Assembly (NCBI GenBank): GCA_035625725.1
Contig: DASPPB010000058.1
Span: 34,739 to 98,738 of the forward strand
From: GJ-E10 sp035625725
Lineage (GTDB): Bacteria; Pseudomonadota; Gammaproteobacteria; Burkholderiales; Burkholderiaceae_F
Length of the DNA: 64,000 nucleotides
Direction of reading: 5' to 3'
Shown here: in pieces, positions 41,318-48,925 of the stretch
Layout: every line of letters begins with the position of its first letter
Numbering within the stretch: the stretch's first letter is position 1
Made by a program: the position numbers and the translations under genes
The notes under the pieces: model-generated
The model's database searches: none
What the model was told of the DNA's origin: nothing
The model's input: the letters and a program-made list of their open reading frames with translations, nothing else

Positions 41318-43901
41318 TGACCAGCTTGCCCGGAACGACAACGAATTTCTTTGGGGCCGCTACGATGAACTTGGAGAGCGTCTGGTCCGCCGTGACCGCT
41401 GCTTCAATGGCTTCGCGCGTCGCGTCCACCGCGACGCGGATCGAGCCACGCAATTTGCCGTTGACCTGCACGACCAGATCGACGAGTTCGCGCTGCAACG
41501 CCGTCGGGTCGGGCTCCGGCCAAGGCGCGTAGACGAGTTCTCCATAGCGCGCCTCGCGTCCGAGCACGGTCCATAACGATTGCGTGATGTGGGGCGCCAC
41601 TGGGTAGAGCACCCGCAGCAAGACGTCCAGACCCTCCTCGATCAGGCCTGCGGCGCCCGGCGAGCGGCTGGCGGTTTCCAGCAAATTGAGCAGCTTCATC
41701 GAGCCGGAGACGACCGTGTTGTACTGCAGCCGCTCGTAGTCATAGTTGACCTGTCCCAGCAGCCGATGCAGCTCGAAGCGCAGCTCCCCGGTCTCGGGTG
41801 TGGCAGCACTGCCGGCCGCGCGCAAATTGCGTGCGCTGTATGCAAAGGCCCACAGCCGACGCAAGAATCGATGCGTGCCTTCGGCGCCCGCATCCGACCA
41901 CGCGGCGCTCTGGTCTGGGGGGCCGGCAAACATCACGAATGCCCGCGCGGTGTCGGCGCCGTATCGGTCGATGATGTCACGCGGCTCCACGACGTTGTTC
42001 TTGCTCTTGGACATCTTCTCCACGCCCCCGAGCAGGACCGCTTCGCCGTCCTCGAGCGAAACCGCACCGATCACTCGGCCGCGCTCGTCGTTGATCATCT
42101 TGACTTCGGAGGGGTAAAACCAGCGTCGGCGGCCCGACTCGTCTTCGCGGTAAAAGCAATCGTTGAGCAGCATGCCCTGGGTGAAGAGCCGCTCGAACGG
42201 TTCGTCAAAAGCGACCAGTCCCACGTCGCGCATCACCCGCGTCCAAAAGCGCGCGTAGAGCAGGTGCAGCACGGCGTGCTCGATGCCCCCGATGTACTGG
42301 TCCATCGGCATCCAGTAGCGGGTGCGTTCGTCGACCATGCTTTTATCGGAACCTGGCGAGCAGTAGCGCATGAAGTACCACGAGGAATCGACGAAGGTAT
42401 CCATCGTGTCGGTTTCTCGGCGCGCCGGGCGTCCGCAGCTCGGGCAGGTGCAGCGCAAAAACGCCTCGCAGCGGTTCAAGGGATTGCCACTGCCGTCGGG
42501 GATGAGGTTCTCCGGCAGGACCACCGGAAGTTCGGCATCGGGCACCGGCACCGGACCGCACGCCTCGCAATGGATGATGGGGATCGGCGTTCCCCAGTAG
42601 CGCTGACGCGAGATGCCCCAATCGCGCAGTCGATATTGCACCTGCGTGGTTCCCAGCTCCATGGCCCGCAAGTCCGCCGCAATTGCGGCAACCGCCGCTT
42701 CGTGCGCCAAGTCGTCGTACTTGCCCGAGTTGACGCACACGCCGGCATGCTTGTCCGCGTACCACGGCTCCCACGCCTCGGGCGAGAACTGGCCGTTGGC
42801 CACCGCGATCACCTGCTGGATCGGCAAGCCGTATTTGTGGGCGAAGGCAAAATCGCGCTCGTCGTGGGCTGGCACTCCCATGACCGCACCTTCGCCGTAG
42901 CTCATGAGTACGTAGTTGCCCACCCAGACCTCGACCGGTTCGTCGGTGAGCGGATGGCGCACATGAAAGCCGGTAGCGATACCTAGCTTTTCGAGTGTCG
43001 CCAGCTCGACTTCGGCCACCGCACCGCGCCGGCATTCCTCAATGAATTGCGCGACGTCGGGGCGATCCTGCGCAAGCCGTGTCGCCAAGGGATGCTCGGC
43101 CGCAATTGCGACGAACGTCACGCCCATGATCGTGTCGGCACGTGTCGTGAACACGCGCAGCAGCGCCGATACTCCATCGATTTCGTAGGGAAAACCGAAA
43201 TTCACGCCGATGCTGCGACCGATCCAGTTCTCCTGCATTGTGCGCACTTGCGCAGGCCATCCCTCGAGGCGGGTGAGCCGCTCGACCAATTCGTCGGCGT
43301 AACGCGTAATGGCCAGGTAGTAACCCGGAATCTCGCGCTTTTCAACCAAGGCACCCGAGCGCCAGCCACGGCCCTCGATGACTTGCTCGTTGGCCAGGAC
43401 CGTCTGATCTACCGGATCCCAATTCACGAGCTGGGTCTTGCGGTAGGCAATCCCCTTCTCGAGCATGCGCAAAAAAAGCCACTGGTTCCAGCGGTAATAT
43501 TCCGGTTTGCAGGTCGCGAGTTCGCGCGTCCAGTCAAAGGCAAATCCCAAGGGCTCCATTTGCGCCTTCATGTCCGCGATGTTGTCGTAGGTCCAGCGGG
43601 CGGGAGCGATCCCCTTGTCAATGGCGGCGTTTTCCGCCGGCAGACCGAAGGCATCCCAGCCCATGGGCATGAGGACGTTGTAGCCGCGCATGCGCAGGTG
43701 GCGCACCATCACATCGTTAATCGTGTAATTGCGCACATGCCCCATATGGAGCTTGCCACTGGGGTAAGGGAGCATCGAGCACGCATAGAACTTCCCGTTG
43801 GGGAAGCGCCGGTCGTGCTCCTTCGCGCTGTGCGCGTCGATGGCGCGCCAGTGAGCCTGCGCCCGCGTTTCGATGTCCTTCGGGAGGTATTTTTCTTGCA
43901 T
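41304..43901 (-). CDS. leuS: Leucyl-tRNA synthetase
   Basis: Class I aminoacyl-tRNA synthetase, 865 residues. The HIGH motif reads HMGH in LPYPSGKLHMGHVRNYTI, the KMSKS motif is in GGVEKMSKSKNNVV, and the CP1 editing domain lies between about 225 and 420 with a TRADTIMGVTFVA segment. The C-terminal VQVNGKLRGSIRV is present. First gene of leuS-lptE-holA-proA-hemJ-rlmL. Divergent from uvrD, with 77 bases between the starts. Confidence 0.97.
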   Translation of the reverse strand: MQEKYLPKDIETRAQAHWRAIDAHSAKEHDRRFPNGKFYACSMLPYPSGKLHMGHVRNYTINDVMVRHLRMRGYNVLMPMGWDAFGLPAENAAIDKGIAPARWTYDNIADMKAQMEPLGFAFDWTRELATCKPEYYRWNQWLFLRMLEKGIAYRKTQLVNWDPVDQTVLANEQVIEGRGWRSGALVEKREIPGYYLAITRYADELVERLTRLEGWPAQVRTMQENWIGRSIGVNFGFPYEIDGVSALLRVFTTRADTIMGVTFVAIAAEHPLATRLAQDRPDVAQFIEECRRGAVAEVELATLEKLGIATGFHVRHPLTDEPVEVWVGNYVLMSYGEGAVMGVPAHDERDFAFAHKYGLPIQQVIAVANGQFSPEAWEPWYADKHAGVCVNSGKYDDLAHEAAVAAIAADLRAMELGTTQVQYRLRDWGISRQRYWGTPIPIIHCEACGPVPVPDAELPVVLPENLIPDGSGNPLNRCEAFLRCTCPSCGRPARRETDTMDTFVDSSWYFMRYCSPGSDKSMVDERTRYWMPMDQYIGGIEHAVLHLLYARFWTRVMRDVGLVAFDEPFERLFTQGMLLNDCFYREDESGRRRWFYPSEVKMINDERGRVIGAVSLEDGEAVLLGGVEKMSKSKNNVVEPRDIIDRYGADTARAFVMFAGPPDQSAAWSDAGAEGTHRFLRRLWAFAYSARNLRAAGSAATPETGELRFELHRLLGQVNYDYERLQYNTVVSGSMKLLNLLETASRSPGAAGLIEEGLDVLLRVLYPVAPHITQSLWTVLGREARYGELVYAPWPEPDPTALQRELVDLVVQVNGKLRGSIRVAVDATREAIEAAVTADQTLSKFIVAAPKKFVVVPGKLVNVVV

Positions 43902-43978
43902 GAAGTACGCGCAGCGATTCCGGAAACAGTGTTGCGTGCCAGTCCTGCATTATAGGCGCCGGTATAGTGGTGAACCTG

Positions 43979-46204
43979 ATGAACTTGCTCGATGATCTCA
44001 ATCCCCAGCAGCTTGCCGCGGTGACGCTGCCCGACGAGCCGGCGCTCATTTTGGCCGGCGCGGGCAGCGGCAAGACGCGGGTGCTCACCACGCGGATCGC
44101 CTGGCTCATCCAGAGCGGCCGGGTCGGGCCGGCGGGCGTGCTGGCGGTTACCTTTACCAACAAAGCGGCGCGCGAGATGCTCGCGCGCATTGAGTCCATG
44201 CTGCCGATCCGAACGCGCGGCATGTGGATCGGGACGTTCCACGGTCTTTGCAACCGGCTGTTGCGGGCGCATTATCGGGAGGCGGGTTTGCCTCAGACCT
44301 TCCAGATTCTCGACGCGCAAGACCAGCTCTCGTCGATCAAGCGCCTGCTGCGCACGGCCAACGTCGATGAGGACCGTTGCCCGCCGCGAGAGCTGCAGTA
44401 CTTCATCAATAGCGCCAAGGAGTCGGGGCGCCGCGCCGTGCAGTTGACCACGGGCGGGCACGATCGGCGCTGGGTCGAGCTTTTTGCCGCCTACGACGCG
44501 CAGTGCCAGCGGGAAGGCAGCGTTGATTTCGCGGAACTGCTGCTGCGAAGCGTCGAGCTGCTCACGCGCCAGCAGGCGCTGCGGGAACATTACCAAGAGC
44601 GGTTTCGTCACATCCTGGTCGACGAATTTCAGGACACCAACGCGTTGCAGTACCGGTGGCTCAAACTGTTGGCGGGAACCCTTCGCCCGATTTTTGCCGT
44701 TGGCGATGACGACCAGTCGATTTACCGGTTTCGCGGCGCCAACGTCGGAAACATGTCGGATTTTCAACGTGAATACGACGTGCGCCACCTGATCAAGCTC
44801 GAGCAAAACTACCGCTCCCACGGCAATATCCTCGATGCCGCCAACCAACTGATCGGCCACAACGCGCGGCGCATGGGTAAGCGGCTGTGGACACATGCGG
44901 GACCCGGCGAGAAATTGCGCTTGTTTGTGGCCGGCTCCGATGCCCTGGAGGCGGCCTGGATTGTCGAAGAGGTGCGCGAGTTGCAGCGCCGCGGCACCCG
45001 TCTGCTCGACACCGCGATCTTGTACCGATCCAACGCCCAGTCGCGCGTGATCGAACACGCGCTATTTAACGCTGGCATGGCATATCGGGTCTACGGCGGA
45101 CTGCGATTCTTCGAGCGCGCCGAGATCAAGCATGCCCTTGCCTATCTGCGGCTCATCGCCAATCCAGACGATGACGTTTCGTTTGCCCGCGTCGTGAACT
45201 TTCCCCCGCGCGGGATCGGCGCTCGCAGCCTCGAGCAGCTGCAACAGGCCGCGGGTGGAGCCCATTCAAGCCTGTTTGCCGCAATCTCCTCGGTTGCCGG
45301 GCGCGCGGGCGCAAGCTTTACGCAGTTCGCAGGCCTCATTGATGCGTTGCGAATCAAGGCCGGTCAATGCGATCTTGCGGAATTGGTGCAAGAGACGGTG
45401 GAAGGCAGCGGTTTGATGGCGCACTACCGAAGCGAGAAAGACGGGGCCGATCGCCTTGAGAACCTGGCGGAATTGGTCAACGCCGCAGCCGGATTCCTGG
45501 CGGAGCAAGACTATGACGGTACCGACGTGGTCGCCGATGCCGACGGCCCCCAGGGCCCTGGGGCGGGCGCCCCTGGGCGGGAGACGGCGTTGCATTCTTT
45601 TCTGGCGCACGCCGCGCTCGAAGCCGGCGAAAACCAGGCAGCAGCGGGCCAAGACGCGCTGCAGCTGATGACAGTGCACGCGGCCAAAGGCCTGGAATTC
45701 GACACCGTCTTTCTCACCGGGCTCGAGGAAGGCCTGTTTCCACACGAAAACAGTCTGAGCGAGGCCGATGGGCTGGAGGAGGAGCGGCGACTGATGTACG
45801 TCGCCATAACACGTGCGCGCCGGCGTCTGAACCTAAGCTTTGCGCAAAGTCGAATGCTGCACGGCCAGACCCGTTATGGCCTTCGTTCGCGTTTCGTCGA
45901 CGAACTCCCGGCCCATACCATCCAGACCCTCACCCCGCCGCTGCGAACCGGCTTTTCATCGGCGCCCGGCACCATGCCATGGGCAGGGCGGGGCGGCGGC
46001 TCCTTGCCGCCCGCTGTGCCATCCGACCGCGCCGAGCCGAGGGTAGGTCTGCGTATCGGTCAGGGCGTGCGTCACGCCAGGTTCGGCGATGGCGTCGTTG
46101 TGCGTTTGCAAGGATCGGGCACTGACGCGCGCGCGCAAATCAACTTCGGCGCCTCGGGCGTCAAGGAACTGCTGCTTGCGGTGGCCAAGCTCGAGACGAT
46201 CTGA
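43979..46204 (+). CDS. uvrD: ATP-dependent DNA helicase UvrD/PcrA (helicase II)
   Basis: SF1A 3'-5' helicase for nucleotide-excision and mismatch repair. About 741 residues. Motif I AGAGSGKT, motif Ia TFTNKAAREM, motif II DEFQDTN, motif III GDDDQSIYRFRGA, motif IV YRS-type EQNYRSHGNILDAAN, motif V VHAAKGLEFDTVFLTG and motif VI VAITRARRRL are intact. The C-terminal Tudor-like tail GQGVRHARFGDGVVVRLQG is present. The ATG at 43979 gives the usual MNLLDDLNPQQ; a GTG twelve bases earlier is possible. It converges on the BPSS1780-family gene. Confidence 0.96.
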   Translation: MNLLDDLNPQQLAAVTLPDEPALILAGAGSGKTRVLTTRIAWLIQSGRVGPAGVLAVTFTNKAAREMLARIESMLPIRTRGMWIGTFHGLCNRLLRAHYREAGLPQTFQILDAQDQLSSIKRLLRTANVDEDRCPPRELQYFINSAKESGRRAVQLTTGGHDRRWVELFAAYDAQCQREGSVDFAELLLRSVELLTRQQALREHYQERFRHILVDEFQDTNALQYRWLKLLAGTLRPIFAVGDDDQSIYRFRGANVGNMSDFQREYDVRHLIKLEQNYRSHGNILDAANQLIGHNARRMGKRLWTHAGPGEKLRLFVAGSDALEAAWIVEEVRELQRRGTRLLDTAILYRSNAQSRVIEHALFNAGMAYRVYGGLRFFERAEIKHALAYLRLIANPDDDVSFARVVNFPPRGIGARSLEQLQQAAGGAHSSLFAAISSVAGRAGASFTQFAGLIDALRIKAGQCDLAELVQETVEGSGLMAHYRSEKDGADRLENLAELVNAAAGFLAEQDYDGTDVVADADGPQGPGAGAPGRETALHSFLAHAALEAGENQAAAGQDALQLMTVHAAKGLEFDTVFLTGLEEGLFPHENSLSEADGLEEERRLMYVAITRARRRLNLSFAQSRMLHGQTRYGLRSRFVDELPAHTIQTLTPPLRTGFSSAPGTMPWAGRGGGSLPPAVPSDRAEPRVGLRIGQGVRHARFGDGVVVRLQGSGTDARAQINFGASGVKELLLAVAKLETI

Positions 46205-46212
46205 CTCGGTCC

Positions 46213-47124
46213 CTAGACCGGCGTGTCCCGGCCTTGCGACAACGCATCGTGATTGCGCACCGTCGAGTTGTCGACGACGAGGTCGCGGTACATCGCCAAC
46301 GTTGTGGTTTGTGTGATGGCAAGCATCAGTAGCGGCGGGGGCGCCAGCAGAAATTGCGCCAATCCGTCCTTTGCGTTGAGCAATCCGACCAAGGCGGCAA
46401 AGGCAAGTACAGCGACGCAGGCCAGGCCAAAGAGTGCCAGCAGGTAGACCAGCATCGCACCGCGGTTGCGCCAGCAGATGAAAAAACTGAAAAAAAGCGC
46501 CTTGGTCGCTGGCATTGCGTGCCAGGCGACAAGCGCCGGCGCGAACCAGATCGTCATCTGCAGCGGTATCAAGATCACGACTGCGCTAAGCAACATCACC
46601 ATGCGCAGCGGGGTGAGCGCCAGGTCCGGCTCCGGGGCTTCGGACGGTCCCGGTGCGGCCGAGGGATTGGTCGAAGTCGGGGGCGCATTCGGGCCGTTGG
46701 CCGAGGGGGCCGACACCGGCGCCGGCGGTGCGGTTGTCGATGCCGGAGCGGTACCCTCGGTCGGAAGAAGGGACCAAATTGTTACCAGTGCGCCGATCAC
46801 GAGGGCGTAGTACACGCCAATCTTGAGCAATTCCCAGCGCGCGGCCGGGTTGCGCAAAACCGCAAAGTAATTCGCCAGGCCGGGGATCGCGCCGTCGTCC
46901 ACAGTGCGGCAGACTGCCAGCATCCCAAGCGAAATTGTCGGAAACATCATCAGCGCAAAAGCCGTACCGACGACGGGCAACAGGCCGATGGTCCAGTTCA
47001 ATAGTGGCCCGAGGGCAACGAGCACAATAATGACCAATGGTCGGCGCGCAAAAAGACGCAGGCCGCTGTGCACCCATGTCAGGCCGGCGGCGGCTTTCCG
47101 CGTTCGGATCGATACCTCGGCCAT
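46213..47124 (-). CDS. BPSS1780 family membrane protein
   Basis: Unknown function, typical of betaproteobacteria. 303 residues with about six membrane spans in two blocks. The N-terminal AAAGLTWVHSGLRLFARRPL is followed by two spans and a third near residue 105. A Pro/Ala/Ser-rich loop of about 50 residues (rich in PSANGPNAPP-type sequence) separates the two halves. The C-terminal half has TIWFAPALVAWHAMPATKALFFSFFICWRNRGAML, the family hallmark. Seven bases downstream of thrB on the same strand. Confidence 0.88.
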   Translation of the reverse strand: MAEVSIRTRKAAAGLTWVHSGLRLFARRPLVIIVLVALGPLLNWTIGLLPVVGTAFALMMFPTISLGMLAVCRTVDDGAIPGLANYFAVLRNPAARWELLKIGVYYALVIGALVTIWSLLPTEGTAPASTTAPPAPVSAPSANGPNAPPTSTNPSAAPGPSEAPEPDLALTPLRMVMLLSAVVILIPLQMTIWFAPALVAWHAMPATKALFFSFFICWRNRGAMLVYLLALFGLACVAVLAFAALVGLLNAKDGLAQFLLAPPPLLMLAITQTTTLAMYRDLVVDNSTVRNHDALSQGRDTPV

Positions 47125-47131
47125 CGCCGCT

Positions 47132-48109
47132 CTATGCCTGCGGAGACGGCGCGTGTGGCCAGGGAAGGGTGTGTTCGTGCACTCGTAGCTTCAGCATCCG
47201 CTCGAAGCGGACCGGATCATGCGGCCGCAACATCGCAGCCGGGCGCGGCAAGTACAGATCATAGAGGCGGGAAATCCAAAACCGAAGTGCGGCGGCCCGC
47301 AGCATTGCTCGCCAGAACATGTGCTCCAATTCCCCCAGTGGTCGCACGGCGTGATAGGCCCCAAGCAGTGCGGCAGCGTTGGGCGTATCAAATGCGCCGC
47401 TGACCGGATCGACGCACCAGTCGTTCACGGTGACTGCCATGTCGAACAACCAAGTGTCGCAACCCGCGAAGTAAAAATCAATCACTCCGGAGATGTTAGC
47501 GCCTTCAAACAGTACGTTGTCACGAAACAAGTCGGCATGAATCGGTCCCTTGGGCAACCGTTCATAATCGGCGCTGCGCGCGACGCTGTCTTGGTAGATA
47601 ACCTCTTCGAGGAGCTCGTGAAAGGTCTGCTCTTCGAGATATGGCTGCAGGGACGCCGCCGCGTCTTTCCACCACCCCAGGCCGCGCAGATTGGGCTGGA
47701 ATTGCGGAAAGTCCTGGGCCGCCAGATGCATGCGGGCCAGCAGTTCTCCCACCAGCGCGCACTGTTGCGGCAGCGGGTTCGGAAGGGCCTTACCCGGCAA
47801 GCGCGCGACAATGGCGGCCGGCTTGCCGCGCACGTAGGTAAAAAGCGTACCGACCGTGGTCTGGACCGGATTGGCAACAGGAAGGTTGCGCCGGGCAAGA
47901 TGGCGCATCAATCCCAGATAAAAGGGCAGCTCCGCGGGATCCACCCGTTCGAAAACGGTGAGTACGTACTGGCCGGCCTCGGTGGTCAGGAAGAAGTTGG
48001 AGTTTTCGATTCCGCTAGGGATTCCCTGAAGGTCTCGCAGCGACCCGAGCCGATATTGTTCGAGTAGCGCAAGGATCTCTTGGCGCGATAGGTCGGTGAA
48101 TACGGCCAT
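47132..48109 (-). CDS. thrB: Homoserine kinase, aminoglycoside-phosphotransferase fold
   Basis: Phosphorylates homoserine for threonine synthesis. 325 residues, the ThrB type of beta- and alphaproteobacteria that is unrelated to the GHMP-kinase ThrB. MAVFTDLSRQEILALLEQYRLG and IPSGIENSNFFLTTEAGQYVLTVFE open it, the catalytic loop is IHADLFRDNVLFEG, and the metal Asp is in SGVIDFYFAGCDTWLFDMAVTVNDW. It is upstream of and probably co-transcribed with the BPSS1780 protein. Confidence 0.95.
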   Translation of the reverse strand: MAVFTDLSRQEILALLEQYRLGSLRDLQGIPSGIENSNFFLTTEAGQYVLTVFERVDPAELPFYLGLMRHLARRNLPVANPVQTTVGTLFTYVRGKPAAIVARLPGKALPNPLPQQCALVGELLARMHLAAQDFPQFQPNLRGLGWWKDAAASLQPYLEEQTFHELLEEVIYQDSVARSADYERLPKGPIHADLFRDNVLFEGANISGVIDFYFAGCDTWLFDMAVTVNDWCVDPVSGAFDTPNAAALLGAYHAVRPLGELEHMFWRAMLRAAALRFWISRLYDLYLPRPAAMLRPHDPVRFERMLKLRVHEHTLPWPHAPSPQA

Positions 48110-48176
48110 ATGGCAGCCATTTTATCGTCAGGGGCAAAACCTCCCGCCCGCGCCCTCCAACCGAGGGCCGACTCGC

Positions 48177-48914
48177 TTACAAATACAGCAGCTGCTCGCG
48201 CTCGTCGCCGCTTTGTGCAAACCCGCGCCGCTCGTAGAAATCAAAAATGCGTTCGGGGACAGCCTCAGGATCCTCGACGACCTGCATCAGATTCATATCT
48301 TCGGGCGAAATCATTCCTCCGGCGACCATGTGCTCGCGCATCCACTGCAGCAATCCGCCCCAGAAGGTGCCGCCCACCAGAATGATGGGGATCTGGCGCC
48401 CCATGCCGGTTTGAATGAGCGTAAGCGCCTCGGTCAGTTCGTCGAGCGTGCCGAATCCGCCGGGCATCACGACGTAGGCGCTGGCGTATTTGACGAAAGC
48501 GACCTTGCGGGCGAAGAAATGGCGGAATCGAAGCGAAATGTCCTGGAATTCGTTGCCGTGCTGCTCAAAGGGCAGTTCGATATTCAACCCGACGCTCGGT
48601 GAACGGCCGGCGAATGCGCCGCGGTTGGCCGCTTCCATGGCCCCGGGACCCCCGCCGCTGATGACCGCAAAGCCGGCGTCAGACAGGGCGCGCGCGATCG
48701 CCACGGTTTGCTGGTACAAAGGCGAGTCCGGTGTCAGACGTGCGCTGCCGAAGATCGATACCGCGGGGCGAATATCCGCCAATCGTTCGGCGGCCTCGAC
48801 AAACTCCGAGATAATTCCCCACAGGTGCCAGGATTCTCGCGCCTTCACCTTGGTGGCCTGTTCCTGCGCCGTTATGGCGCGCAACGTCGGGATATTCTTT
48901 TGGCGGTCCAGCAT
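48177..48914 (-). CDS. LOG family protein (nucleoside 5'-monophosphate phosphoribohydrolase)
   Basis: Rossmann-fold protein of 245 residues with the lysine-decarboxylase-like LOG motifs GGGPGAMEAANRGAF and PGGFGTLDELTEALTLIQTG. LOG enzymes split cytokinin ribotides or AMP into base and ribose 5-phosphate; the bacterial role is often nucleotide housekeeping (PpnN-like). AGGAG lies about 7 bases upstream of its ATG. Its start is only 11 bases from that of polA on the other strand, so both promoters must lie inside coding DNA. Confidence 0.9.
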   Translation of the reverse strand: MLDRQKNIPTLRAITAQEQATKVKARESWHLWGIISEFVEAAERLADIRPAVSIFGSARLTPDSPLYQQTVAIARALSDAGFAVISGGGPGAMEAANRGAFAGRSPSVGLNIELPFEQHGNEFQDISLRFRHFFARKVAFVKYASAYVVMPGGFGTLDELTEALTLIQTGMGRQIPIILVGGTFWGGLLQWMREHMVAGGMISPEDMNLMQVVEDPEAVPERIFDFYERRGFAQSGDEREQLLYL

Positions 48915-48925
48915 AAAAGACTCCT

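Noticed and set aside
41580..42986. 468-residue plus-strand open frame inside leuS
   Set aside because: leuS has intact class I motifs across the whole span. The opposite frame is compositional.
43709..45058. 449-residue minus-strand open frame across leuS/uvrD starts
   Set aside because: Antisense to uvrD helicase motifs; overlaps the promoter region and the leuS start.
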